A stretch of DNA of 64,000 bases, taken from contig CAYRXS010000002.1 in NCBI GenBank assembly GCA_964428225.1, forward strand, positions 1 through 64,000, given 5' to 3'. Source of the DNA: JBFMCU01 sp964428225. Its GTDB lineage: Bacteria; Planctomycetota; UBA1135; GCA-002686595. Position numbers and translations under genes: made by a program. The stretch's first letter is position 1. Each line of letters begins with the position of its first letter. Positions 34,782 through 43,911 of this stretch are shown here, piece after piece. The notes under the pieces are model-generated. The model was not told where the DNA came from and did not search any database. It was given only the letters and a program-made list of their open reading frames with translations.

Positions 34782-37754
34782 TTACCTCGCGACGAGCTCC
34801 GCGCCGGGCATGTCCAGGCGGGGCCTCTCCTCCACGAGCGCGCGGATGGAGTCGAAGGTGCGCAGGATGGCTTGGTAGTCCGGATCCTCGCGGGAGAGGA
34901 AGACGGAACCGCAGATGCCGCGTCCTCCGGCGGCCTCGGCCAGGGGGGCGGAGAGGAAGGTGTTCTCCTCGACGTTGGTGATACGAGTGTAGAACCGGCG
35001 CGGGACGCCTTCCGCGTGACAATCGACACAGCGGCGGGCCTGGACCTCGCGCAGCACGACGTCGAGCTCCGGGGGCAGGAGACGCCGACAGCCCATGCGG
35101 TCGTAGTGGTTGGAGTCGGCGTTGTCGTAGTAGGGGACGTTGAGGTCCATCCACGCGAAGAGGCGGCGCCGGGAGTCGCGGTCCATCGCCACCCGGGGCT
35201 TGCCCTCGTCGTCCGGGTGCCCGCTCCGGACGAGGTCGGCCACGGCGCTGGCGGCCGCGCCCCACGTCCTCGGCTCGATCATGAGGATGTTGGCCTCCGC
35301 GCCGTTGATGGAGGAGATCCACCTCACGTACGGACTTCGACCGACCGCGTCGAGGTTGGCGAGGCCGTGAGTCTCCGGATGCCACGCCCCGTGGGTTCCC
35401 GTGCGCGCGAGCACGTCATAGGACACGCTGAAGAAGTCCGTCTTGTCGCCGCTGAGGTCGACTCCCCCCTGCTCGTGGCGGGCGTCGTGGCAGCCCACGC
35501 AGTGCTCGTCGAGGACCGGCTGCACGATGTCGGGATAGCTGAAATTCACGCGTCCCCACTCGGGCGCCCGCAGGGTCTGGGGGGCTCGTCCCGCCGCGGC
35601 GAGGCGTGCGGTCTCCGCGCGGGGAACGGCGTGGTTCGGGTCCGCGTGGCAACCGACGCAGCTGCGCTGCTCCCCCGGCTGGAAGTGGACGAAGGTGCGC
35701 ATGCGCTGGATGGCGCGGCCTTCCTCGTCGAGGGCGAGGAAGTACACCGGGATTCCCGATGGCACCTCGAAGGATGCGGAGCCGTCCTCCTCCACGTCGG
35801 CGTGGCCCCAGATCTTCTTGGGGGCGTAGGTGGCGCCGCACGAGACGAGCGGAAACTGGAACCCGAACGCGGAGTTCGCCGCGTACTGCGTGCACGTGGG
35901 CACCTGGTCGTACAGCGGAGCCCAGTTGCTCTTCTCGATCTCCTCGACGACGCAGATCTCGGCGACCTCACCGCGTTCCACTCCGGGACCGAGACCGTCG
36001 TACACGTCCGCCACGAAGACGTTCGCCCAGGATCCGGCTTCCTCGGGCAAGGCGGACGGGAGCGCCGGAGGCACCTCCACCGCGCGGAGGGGCTGGGGGC
36101 TGTAGAAGCCCATTCCGGCGCGAGGCTCGAGCAGCGTGGTCTGTTCCGTGCCGTCGTAGTCGCGAAGGATGACCGCCCCCCGTCGCGACACGAGGAAGTA
36201 CCGCTCGTCCAACGGGAACGGACTCTCGTAGGGACCGCGGTTCTGGAGGTGGTTGCCGTTCCCCCGGTCCACGCGACCGATCGAGATCTCCGGCGTGACG
36301 TTGCGGATCGCATCCTGCGCGTTCGAGCCCCGGGCGGGATCGATGATGCCGATCGCCCCCCGGCACGAGCCGTTGTGCGCGGTCAGGACGCACAGGATCT
36401 TCCCCGTGTCCCCGATCGAGCGGGCCTCCATGAAGGTCCCCGGCTCCAGGACGCGGTTGCCGAAGAGCCCGGAGACTCCCGTGCCATCGGGGCGTATCGT
36501 CCAGAGGCTCTGGATGGGGATGGCCGGACGGTCGACGTACTCCCAGCGGCTGTAGACGATCCGACCGTCGTCGAGGACGCTCGGGGTGAAGTCGTTGAGG
36601 TAGCCGTGGGAGAGCCGCGTCACGTTCTCCCCGTCCTCGTCCATCCGGTACAGCAGGGGGGACGTCGTGACGAAGCAGTAGGCGAAGGACTCCTTGCGAT
36701 CCGAGAGGAAGGCGATGCCGCCGTCCGGAAGCCAGCACGGATTGAAGTTGTTGCTCGCTCCCGAGGTCACGCGTCGCAGGCCGGAGCCGTCGACGTTCAT
36801 CCGGTAGATCTGGTACTTGGTGGCGGGATCGGGGTCCGGTCCACACGTGCGATTGCGCGCGTCCTGTTCGCCGGGAGTGCCGTCGGTCTCCTTGTAGCTG
36901 AACAGCACCTCGCGTCCGTCGAACGAGAGCCGCGCATCCATGACCTCGCCGTCGCCCGCATCGAAGATCTCCCGCAGCTCACCGCCATCCTCGCCGGGGG
37001 TGAAGACGTGGATGCCGCCTCCGGGGACGAATCCCTCGGCGTGGTACGTGTAGACGTGACTGATCCGGTACTCGTGGCGCTGGACGACGAGCAGCCTGGT
37101 GAAGCCGAGCTCTCCCCGCGTGACGGCCGCGGCGAGCACGGAGGATTCGGGCACGGGGGACGCGGGGAAGCCGTCCCCCGGAGCCGGAGGCTGGTAGGCG
37201 GGAAGCGGCTCGAATGCTCCCAGGAAGGCGTCCGTCGGCGACTCCGCGAAGACCTGGATCTCGGCGGCTCCCGGATTCGGGCCGCCATGGGCGCTCAGGA
37301 AAGCGATGGAGAGCTCCCGTGCCAACGTGGGCGCGGGAAGGGTGATCCGTTGGGGTCCGTGCCCCGACCGCAGGCTTCCTTCGACCACGGGTCTCGCGTC
37401 GCCATCGAGCGTGACCTCGTAGTCCTTCCAGCATTCGACCACGAACGACGTGCGTCCGTAGTAGACGATCTCGGACACGGTGACCGGAGCCGGCCACGCG
37501 AAGGTGATCCGGGCGCCGTTTCGATGAGTCCGGCCGTCGACAGCCCACTCCTCCCCGGCGCCGGTGCGAAGCTCCTTCTCGGGGATGATGCCGTCGGCGA
37601 CGTACTCCGCTCGGTACTCGGCGCTGTACTCCGATTCGGCGGTCACCTTCGCGTCGCGCGCCAGATTGCGCGGATCGTCCTGAGCAGCTGCCCCGAGCGC
37701 GAGGCTCGCCTCCAGGGCACCAATCACCATGAGCCAGATCGAGAAACGCACCAT
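34782..37754 (-). CDS. HzsA-like multihaem protein with N-terminal F5/8C domain
   Basis: 990 residues. A signal peptide (about 1-26, ending GAAAQ) leads to an F5/8 type C (discoidin) domain at about residues 30-165. A propeller of TolB-like repeats follows (ISHVYTYHAEGF, DARLSFDGREVLFSYKE, YRMNVDGSGLRRVT, DGGIAFLSDRKESF). The C-terminal half resembles the alpha subunit of hydrazine synthase. Haem sites are CVGCH 699-703, CVGCH 752-756 and CVDCH 909-913. HzsA-like proteins are widespread in Planctomycetota that do not perform anammox. No HzsB/C or hydrazine dehydrogenase is nearby, so hydrazine synthesis is not implied; an extracytoplasmic redox role is likely. AGGAAGGAGA directly before the ATG supports the start. 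Confidence 0.85.
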   Translation of the reverse strand: MVRFSIWLMVIGALEASLALGAAAQDDPRNLARDAKVTAESEYSAEYRAEYVADGIIPEKELRTGAGEEWAVDGRTHRNGARITFAWPAPVTVSEIVYYGRTSFVVECWKDYEVTLDGDARPVVEGSLRSGHGPQRITLPAPTLARELSIAFLSAHGGPNPGAAEIQVFAESPTDAFLGAFEPLPAYQPPAPGDGFPASPVPESSVLAAAVTRGELGFTRLLVVQRHEYRISHVYTYHAEGFVPGGGIHVFTPGEDGGELREIFDAGDGEVMDARLSFDGREVLFSYKETDGTPGEQDARNRTCGPDPDPATKYQIYRMNVDGSGLRRVTSGASNNFNPCWLPDGGIAFLSDRKESFAYCFVTTSPLLYRMDEDGENVTRLSHGYLNDFTPSVLDDGRIVYSRWEYVDRPAIPIQSLWTIRPDGTGVSGLFGNRVLEPGTFMEARSIGDTGKILCVLTAHNGSCRGAIGIIDPARGSNAQDAIRNVTPEISIGRVDRGNGNHLQNRGPYESPFPLDERYFLVSRRGAVILRDYDGTEQTTLLEPRAGMGFYSPQPLRAVEVPPALPSALPEEAGSWANVFVADVYDGLGPGVERGEVAEICVVEEIEKSNWAPLYDQVPTCTQYAANSAFGFQFPLVSCGATYAPKKIWGHADVEEDGSASFEVPSGIPVYFLALDEEGRAIQRMRTFVHFQPGEQRSCVGCHADPNHAVPRAETARLAAAGRAPQTLRAPEWGRVNFSYPDIVQPVLDEHCVGCHDARHEQGGVDLSGDKTDFFSVSYDVLARTGTHGAWHPETHGLANLDAVGRSPYVRWISSINGAEANILMIEPRTWGAAASAVADLVRSGHPDDEGKPRVAMDRDSRRRLFAWMDLNVPYYDNADSNHYDRMGCRRLLPPELDVVLREVQARRCVDCHAEGVPRRFYTRITNVEENTFLSAPLAEAAGGRGICGSVFLSREDPDYQAILRTFDSIRALVEERPRLDMPGAELVAR

Positions 37755-37851
37755 TCTCCTTCCTCCCTGACGATGGGCGGGGGAAGCCGTGGATGAAACC
37801 GAGGGCATCGTACCACCCTCGTCCGAAACCGGCTCCCGCGGGAAGGGGCTT

Positions 37852-38148
37852 TCAGTCGTGGTCCGCGAACTCGCCGAGGGAGCGGTAGCAGAAGATGAAG
37901 TCGCCGTCGCCGACCTCCACCTTGATCTCGGCGCCCCGGTTCTCGGCGTACTCGACGTAGCCGGGGATCTCGCAGTTCTCCTCGTGGCACTCGCTGACGT
38001 GGGCGGGGGACTCCTGGTCCCGGGCCTTGTCGTACCAGGACATGCAGACGTGCTCACCGAGGAGGCTCTCGGCCAGAGCGTCGGCCGCGCGCTTGGCGGC
38101 CGCGAAGTCGAAGGTCAGGTCCTCCGAGGTCAGGAGCAGCGTCTGCAT
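37852..38148 (-). CDS. Small conserved protein (resembles DUF5619/AF0362 type)
   Basis: A 98-residue acidic cytosolic protein. Segments LTFDFAAAKRAADAL, CMSWYDKARDQESPAHVSECH, PGYVEYAENRGA and GDFIFCYRS fit a small conserved family of unknown function found in bacteria and archaea. Four cysteines could bind metal. A TTG nine bases upstream (38157) is also possible, but the ATG at 38148 is simpler. It lies 97 bp upstream of the HzsA-like gene on the same strand and just downstream of the spondin gene; I infer no functional link. Confidence 0.7.
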   Translation of the reverse strand: MQTLLLTSEDLTFDFAAAKRAADALAESLLGEHVCMSWYDKARDQESPAHVSECHEENCEIPGYVEYAENRGAEIKVEVGDGDFIFCYRSLGEFADHD

Positions 38149-38181
38149 GGCTGGCAATCGTCCGGTGTTCGTGAATCGGTA

Positions 38182-39269
38182 CTACGGACCGACCCGGATC
38201 TCGATGGCATCCGTCAGGCCGAAGCGGCGATTTGCGTCGCGAAGCAGCCCCTGGCCGTAGAAGTCCAGGCCGACGAGGCTGGGATCGTTGGGGACGAAGA
38301 CACTGACGGACGCCGGCGCTCCGTTCCAGCTCGCACCGAGAACGAGGTCGAGCAGCGGAAGGCTGATCAAGAGCTCGCCCGCGGCGCCGGGGGCGGAGAG
38401 GCCGAAATTCGGAATCGAGGTGCCCGCCGGGAAGCCCGGATCGGGAAACGCCGACACGGCGAAGAACGTCACCTGGGCGCGACCATCGTGCCACTCGGAT
38501 CATGGAGGAGGAAGGAGAGCGTTTGCCCGATCGCGGGCGATGCTCCCGCGTACTCGATGCTGTCCGCGGGATTCACGCCCGAACCATAGCGCAGCGTGCT
38601 CGCGATGCGTCGAAAGGTGAAGGTTCCCAGCGGCACGGTTCCGAAGAACGGTCCGCCCGTCTGGAGCTGGATCGGGTCCTGGGGATTGGTGTCCTGGTTC
38701 GACGAGAAGAAGCCGGTGCCGCTGTCGGTTCCCGCATCGTAGGTGTAGAGGTCGATCGTGAGGTCGTCGATCCAGCCATTGGCGTCGAGGAGCGAGACGT
38801 CGTGTACTCCGACGAACCAGTCGGGGCTCGGCGCGACCATCGTCGTCAGGCTGATGAGCGGGAAGGCATCCGTGACCGTGAAGGTGGTCACGGCCTGGCC
38901 CGGCGACACGGGGAGGCCCGGGCCGGTAACGAACTCGCCCGCCGTTCCCGCCGCGATCGCGGCCTGAATCTCGGTGATCAGGGTCCCGATGGATCCGGTC
39001 TCCGCCATGATCTCGATACCGGGGCTGGCGATCCCCCCCGGTTGCCAGACCTGGTACAGGTCGTTGTGTGTTCCTCCGATCAGCGGGGAGAAGTGCGCGC
39101 CGGAGGGAAAGGCGCTCGGGTGAGTGACGCTGCTCCAGGTGCCGTCGAACGTCACCTCGTATTCCGCCGCGGTCGTTTGGGCACCGGCGGTGGCCGGCAG
39201 GGCGAGGAGGAGGGCGGCGGAAAGCGCGAGGGTGCGGCGCGGGGATCGCTCGAGGAGGGGTGTGAACAT
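38182..39269 (-). CDS. Exported spondin-domain protein, frameshifted before its C-terminal tag domain
   Basis: A signal peptide (about residues 12-32, ending AGAQ) precedes a spondin_N domain: YEVTFDGTWSSVTHPSAFPSG, AHFSPLIGGTHND, GIASPGIEIMAETG. A tag domain then starts YGSGVNPADSIEYAGASPAIGQ. The first frame stops at 38469 after LLHDPSGTMVAPR, but the missing rest of the tag (VTFFAVSAFPDPGFPAGT ... VFVPNDPSLVGLDFYGQG ... GLTDAIEIRVGP) follows in the next frame to 38182. Adding one base near 38484-38495 restores one protein of about 360 residues. Spondin domains bind extracellular matrix or carbohydrate in animals; the bacterial role is unknown. The lesion is a real pseudogene mutation or a one-base sequence error. 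Confidence 0.82.
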
Positions 39270-39525
39270 GGATTCTCGTGAGCTCGGGTTGAAGGGAACT
39301 GCAGAGCCGGGAAGATCTCGTACTGTCAACGCCCACGTTCGTGACCGCCGGCATCGGATCTTCTTCGAGGATCCCGCGGAGGGGCTCCCCGAGCTCCGCC
39401 CTATCCAAGATCCTCCCCTCCACCGAAACGGCGTCGTCGGGAAACCGTATGGTGAGCGACGTTCCCCGGACCATGCCGCCTGCCGATCTCGCGCTTCCGC
39501 CGCGCGCCGAACCCGGAGCCATGCC

Positions 39526-40581
39526 ATGAACCAGCCGCTCCTTCGCGCCCTGTCGTCCTCGGCCCTCGCCTTCGCCGTTCTCTCGTGTGCCGAGGGCGTG
39601 GAGTACTCGACGGTGGTGGTCGAACGAGGAACCGTTGCGCGTCACGCCGTGGCCACCGGGCGGATCGAGCCGCGGTTCGAGGTGCCCGTCAAGTCGCGCC
39701 ACGGAGGCGTGTTGGCGCAGCGATTCGTCGCGTTGGGGCAGAAGGTGGAGAAGGACGAGGCGTTGGTCGAGGTGCGGCCCGTGGTCACCGATCTCGACAT
39801 GCTCCAGGCGGAGCGTGCGCTCCTCGCGGCGCGCGAGGCGGAGGAGAACGCCACCGAGCTGCGCGACGGCGAGAACGTGATGGGGCGGACCATGCTGTGG
39901 TACCAGGGAAAGGACAACGTGGAGCGCATGACCAAGAACGTGGAGCGCGCCCTGTCCGACGCGGAAGAGCAGCTCCAGCTCCTGCGCGAGGGACACGCGG
40001 AGCTGGACGGCAAGACGATCGACTTCATCGTGCGCTCCCCGATCGAAGGGAACGTGATCGACCTGTCCGCCGAGGTAGGGCAACCGGTGGTGCCGGCCAG
40101 CTCCTACGGGTCGGGTACCGAGCTGCTCATCCTCGCCGACATGGACCACCCGATCTTCCGGGGGACGGTGAACGAAATCGACGTGGGACGGTTGCGCGAG
40201 GGGATGAAGGCTACGCTCGAGGTCGGAGCCCTCCCCGGGGCGAGGGTGGAGGGCGAGCTCGTGGAGATCTCCCTGCGCTCCCGAATCGTGAACAACGCCA
40301 CCGTGTTCGACGTGAAGCTCGCGGTCACCCCGCCACCGGAGCTCGTGCTGCGTTCGGGCTACTCCGCTGTGGCCCGCATCGAGCTCCAGCGGACCGAGGA
40401 CGTTCTCGTTCTTCCCGAACGCGTGGTGGACTACCGCGGCGAGAAGGCCTTCGTGGTGATGAGCGACGGCAAGGGGGGCACGATCGAGAAGGAGGTCGGG
40501 GCGGGTCTGAGCGATGGGCTCACCGTCGAGATCACCCGCGGTCTCGAAGCGGGCGACGAGGTCCTCGAGCGCGTCTGGTAG
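39526..40581 (+). CDS. Membrane fusion (MacA/HlyD-type) lipoprotein of an ABC exporter
   Basis: A 351-residue periplasmic adaptor with lipobox LSC near residue 20. The order is typical of RND/MacA adaptors: beta-barrel/lipoyl half (VATGRIEPRFEVPVKSRHGGVLAQRFVALGQKVEKDEALVEV), a helical hairpin (about residues 88-155, rich in Glu/Ala/Leu), the second lipoyl half (IVRSPIEGNVIDLSAEVGQPVV), then the beta barrel and membrane-proximal domain. GGAG before the ATG at 39526 supports the start. It is followed at 12 bp by a permease gene and is the first of four genes forming a complete tripartite-type exporter. The substrate is unknown (macrolide, lipid or peptide are options); an outer-membrane TolC is not in the window. 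Confidence 0.9.
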   Translation: MNQPLLRALSSSALAFAVLSCAEGVEYSTVVVERGTVARHAVATGRIEPRFEVPVKSRHGGVLAQRFVALGQKVEKDEALVEVRPVVTDLDMLQAERALLAAREAEENATELRDGENVMGRTMLWYQGKDNVERMTKNVERALSDAEEQLQLLREGHAELDGKTIDFIVRSPIEGNVIDLSAEVGQPVVPASSYGSGTELLILADMDHPIFRGTVNEIDVGRLREGMKATLEVGALPGARVEGELVEISLRSRIVNNATVFDVKLAVTPPPELVLRSGYSAVARIELQRTEDVLVLPERVVDYRGEKAFVVMSDGKGGTIEKEVGAGLSDGLTVEITRGLEAGDEVLERVW

Positions 40582-40593
40582 TCGAGCACGGCC

Positions 40594-41823
40594 GTGCAGC
40601 TCCTCTCCTCTCTCCGCGACTGGCTCACCGAGCTCCGCACGCAGAGAATCCGCGCGCTGTCCACGGTGATGGGCGTCGCGTGGGGGACCTTCGGCGTCGT
40701 GGGGATCCTGGCCTTCGGGCGGGGGCTCGAGGACCCGATGGAGGAGAAGGCGACGGGGCTCGGCCGGGGCATCGTCATCGTGTGGGGGCAGCGGACGACG
40801 AAACCCTTCGCGGGGTACGCGGAGGGGAGGAGCGTGCTGCTCACCGAGGAGGACGTGCTCGCCCTGGGAGAGCAGATCCCCGAGCTCGACGCCGTCTGTC
40901 CCGAGTACGTGCGCTGGGATCGCGTCCAGCGCGGCGAGCGGATCCTGAACGTGCCCATCTCCGGCGTGTTCCCGGAGTACGCCGCGCTGCGCAGCATCGC
41001 GCCGGCGCCCGGCGGGCGCTTCCTCGATGATCGCGATCTCCGCGAAGCGCGTCGCGTCGCCTTCCTCGGCGACCGGATCGCCCGGAACCTCTTCGGCGGC
41101 GAGGACGCGATCGGACGAACGATCCAGCTCCTGGGTACTCCGTTCACCGTGGTCGGGATCATGCGACCGAAGCTCCAGGAGAGCGACTACGAGGGCACGG
41201 ACGACGGACGCATCTGCATCCCAGCTTCCGCCTTCCGCCGCGTCTTCGGCGATCGCTGGGTCGACTACTTCATCTACGCAGCGCACGAGCGCAAGCTCAC
41301 CGCGACGGCCACGCAGAGGGTCTACGAAGTCCTGGGGAACCGGCTGAGCTTCGATCCCGCCGATCGAGACGCGCTCAACGTGTGGGACACGACCGAGTTC
41401 GATCGGATTCGGGAGACGGCGTTCCGCGCGATGGACTTCCTCGTCGTCACCGCCTGCGTGCTGACCTTGCTCGTGGGGGGCATCGGCGTCGGCAACCTGA
41501 TGTTCCTCGTCGTGCGCCGGCGGACCCGCGAGATCGGGATCCGCATGGCTCTCGGCGCCCGACCGGCGTGGATCCTGCGGGAGGTGCTCGTGCAGGCCCT
41601 GATCCTCGTGGCCGTTGGGGGGGTGGTCGGATTCCTGGCCGCCGTGGGGCTCACCGCGGCAATCGGCGCGAGCCCGCTCTCCGAGGTGCTCGGGGTGCCG
41701 CGGATCTCCCCGCCGATCGGCGCGGGGACGATCGTTTTGCTCGCCGTGATCGGGCTCGCCGCGGGCTGGTTCCCGGCGCGGCGCGCCGCACGGCTCGATC
41801 CCGTTCGGGCTCTGGCGGAGTGA
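40594..41823 (+). CDS. ABC transporter permease (MacB/FtsX family)
   Basis: 409 residues, GTG start. The MacB layout is N-terminal TM1 (about 22-44), a periplasmic MacB_PCD domain of about 230 residues, then three C-terminal TMs of the FtsX type: FLVVTACVLTLLVGGIGVGNLMFL, the REIGIRMALGARPAWILREVLVQA coupling helix, and closing TM segments ending PARRAARLDPVRAL. The nucleotide-binding domain is separate (43083). It is paired with a second permease that starts 3 bp after its stop, so a heterodimeric LolCE-like arrangement is likely. Confidence 0.93.
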   Translation: MQLLSSLRDWLTELRTQRIRALSTVMGVAWGTFGVVGILAFGRGLEDPMEEKATGLGRGIVIVWGQRTTKPFAGYAEGRSVLLTEEDVLALGEQIPELDAVCPEYVRWDRVQRGERILNVPISGVFPEYAALRSIAPAPGGRFLDDRDLREARRVAFLGDRIARNLFGGEDAIGRTIQLLGTPFTVVGIMRPKLQESDYEGTDDGRICIPASAFRRVFGDRWVDYFIYAAHERKLTATATQRVYEVLGNRLSFDPADRDALNVWDTTEFDRIRETAFRAMDFLVVTACVLTLLVGGIGVGNLMFLVVRRRTREIGIRMALGARPAWILREVLVQALILVAVGGVVGFLAAVGLTAAIGASPLSEVLGVPRISPPIGAGTIVLLAVIGLAAGWFPARRAARLDPVRALAE

Positions 41824-41826
41824 GCG

Positions 41827-43080
41827 ATGGAGACGATCGTCCACCACCTGCGCGAGCTCTGGGCCGAGCGACGTCGCGTCGGTCTCGTGATGCTCGGAGT
41901 CGTATGGGGGACGCTCAGCCTCACCCTGCTGGTCTCGCTCGGGAACGAGATGGTCGACGCCTCGGGCCAGACCTCGAGGAACTTCGGCACGGGACTCCTG
42001 CGCGTGGGCGGCGGCGCCACGACGGTTCCGCACCGGGGCCTGCCCGCCGGCCGGTGGATCGACCGCGTGCCCGAAGACGCAGAAGTGGTGCTCGCCGGCG
42101 TCTCCGGGCTAAAGGATGTCGCGATCGAGCGCGTCGGGAGCAGCTCGAATCCCCTCGAGTACGGAGACACACGCCTGAACGTCCGCGTCGTGGGGTGCAG
42201 CCCGGCGTTTGGCGAGCTGCGCGAGTATCGTCCGCAGCCCGGGGGTCGCTTCCTGAACGAGCGCGACGAGGCCGAGCACCGCGCCGTGATCTTCCTCGGT
42301 CACCGCACCGCGGAGCGGCTCTTCGGCGATGTCGATCCGGTGGGGGAGACCGTCGAGCTCTGGGGTCGCACCTTCACGGTGGTCGGTGTCCGCGTTCCGA
42401 GCATCACGATGGCGAGCTACAGCAGCGAGGACCGCGACAAGGTCGCCATTCCCGCGAGCACGTTCACGGACCTCTTCGGCTGGCGGGAGCTCTCCATCCT
42501 GTGGGGAAGCTTTGCCGAGCCGGAGCGTGGACCCGGGGCTCGCCAAGAGGTGATGGACGACGTCTTCGCCACGCTCGCCGCCCGGAACGGGATCCACCCC
42601 GACGACCGGGACGCGATCTGGATGATGGACTACGTCGAGATCGAGGAGATGGTCGACCTCATCCTGGCCGGCAATCGCGCGTTCATGCTCGTGGTGGGGG
42701 TGATCGGCCTGCTCGTCGCGCTGGTGGGGGTGGCGAACGTGACGTACGTGATGGTGGAGGAGCGCACGCGCGAGATCGGCGTGCAGATGGCGCTCGGCGC
42801 GCGACCACGGGACGTGGCCCTGGCCCGGCTCGCCGAGAGCCTGTTCGTCACCCTGGTCGGAGGAGTGATCGGCATCGCGGTCGCCGCCGGGTTCCTGCTG
42901 CTACTGAACCTGATCGAGCTCGACCCCGAGGTGAGGGGGTACGTCGGCCGGCCGGAGGTGTCGGTTCCAGTCGGAGCGATCGTCGTCGCCCTGCTCGTGG
43001 TGGGGGGCGGCCTGGCCGGCTGGTGGCCCGCGCGGCGCGCGGCGGCGATGAACCCCGTGGAGGCTCTGCGCGAGGAATAG
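41827..43080 (+). CDS. ABC transporter permease (MacB/FtsX family), second subunit
   Basis: 417 residues with the same architecture as its neighbour: TM1 at about 18-40, a periplasmic core domain, and three C-terminal TMs with the coupling sequence EERTREIGVQMALGARPRDVALARLAES and the ending ARRAAAMNPVEALREE. Sequence identity to the first permease is concentrated in the coupling helix and the last TM. The ATPase gene starts 2 bp after the stop, so the four genes are surely one transcript. Confidence 0.93.
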   Translation: METIVHHLRELWAERRRVGLVMLGVVWGTLSLTLLVSLGNEMVDASGQTSRNFGTGLLRVGGGATTVPHRGLPAGRWIDRVPEDAEVVLAGVSGLKDVAIERVGSSSNPLEYGDTRLNVRVVGCSPAFGELREYRPQPGGRFLNERDEAEHRAVIFLGHRTAERLFGDVDPVGETVELWGRTFTVVGVRVPSITMASYSSEDRDKVAIPASTFTDLFGWRELSILWGSFAEPERGPGARQEVMDDVFATLAARNGIHPDDRDAIWMMDYVEIEEMVDLILAGNRAFMLVVGVIGLLVALVGVANVTYVMVEERTREIGVQMALGARPRDVALARLAESLFVTLVGGVIGIAVAAGFLLLLNLIELDPEVRGYVGRPEVSVPVGAIVVALLVVGGGLAGWWPARRAAAMNPVEALREE

Positions 43081-43082
43081 CG

Positions 43083-43751
43083 ATGATCCACCTGGAGGGA
43101 ATCGGCAAGGACTACTTCAGCGGCGAGAACGTGGTGCGCGCGCTGCGAGACATCGACTTCGCGGTGGAGTCCGGAGAGCTCATCTCCGTCCTCGGCCCCT
43201 CGGGCTCGGGCAAGTCGACGCTGCTCCACGTGATCGGGTGCCTCGACACGCCGACGCGGGGGCGCTACCTGCTCGACGGCGAGGACGTGAGCGGCCTGGA
43301 TCCCAACCGCATGGCCGCGGTGCGCAACCGCCGGTTCGGATTCGTCTTCCAGGCTTTCCACCTGATGCCGCGCGCGACGGCGCTGGAGAACGTGGCGATG
43401 CCCCTGCGCTTCGCGGGCGTGCGAGCCGCCGAGCGTCGCGAGCGCGCCGCCGCCCTGCTCGACCGGGTCGGTCTGTCGGACCGCCGCGACCACCGCCCCT
43501 CCGAGCTCTCCGGCGGCCAGCAGCAGCGCGTGGCCATCGCTCGCGCCCTCGCCAACCGCCCCGACGCCGTCCTCGCCGACGAGCCGACGGGCAACCTCGA
43601 CACGCGGTCGGGGATCGAGGTCATCGAGCTCCTGGGCGAGCTGAACGCCGAGGGGCAGACCGTCCTCGTCGTCACCCACGACGAGGAGCTCGCCGCCCGC
43701 ACCCCCCGCGTGATCCGCATGGTCGACGGGAGGATCGTGTCCGACGAGTGA
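43083..43751 (+). CDS. ABC transporter ATPase (MacB/LolD type)
   Basis: A 222-residue nucleotide-binding subunit. Walker A is GPSGSGKST at residues 38-46, the Q-loop FVFQAFHLMP, signature LSGGQQQR, Walker B AVLADEPTGNLD and switch His in VVTHDEE. The short family length and the start MIHLEGIGKDYFSGE match LolD/MacB-type ATPases that drive mechanotransmission from the two FtsX-type permeases. It is the last gene of the exporter operon; a 160-bp gap precedes the next gene. Confidence 0.97.
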   Translation: MIHLEGIGKDYFSGENVVRALRDIDFAVESGELISVLGPSGSGKSTLLHVIGCLDTPTRGRYLLDGEDVSGLDPNRMAAVRNRRFGFVFQAFHLMPRATALENVAMPLRFAGVRAAERRERAAALLDRVGLSDRRDHRPSELSGGQQQRVAIARALANRPDAVLADEPTGNLDTRSGIEVIELLGELNAEGQTVLVVTHDEELAARTPRVIRMVDGRIVSDE

Positions 43752-43911
43752 TCGCCGGGGCCGGTGGGTTTCCCGCGGCAGACACTCGGGGCGGCTGGAG
43801 GGGAGGAGGACGAGGATCCGAACGTGCGTTCGTACCCGCCTCGTGTAGCATGACGTCGGCTCGCCACGGGGGAGCCCCTGGCCATCCCCTGGAAGACGAA
43901 GGACGATCAAG

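Noticed and set aside
34782..37754. Evidence for anammox metabolism
   Set aside because: Only a HzsA-like domain is present; related proteins occur in many non-anammox Planctomycetota and no HzsB/C or HDH is in the window.
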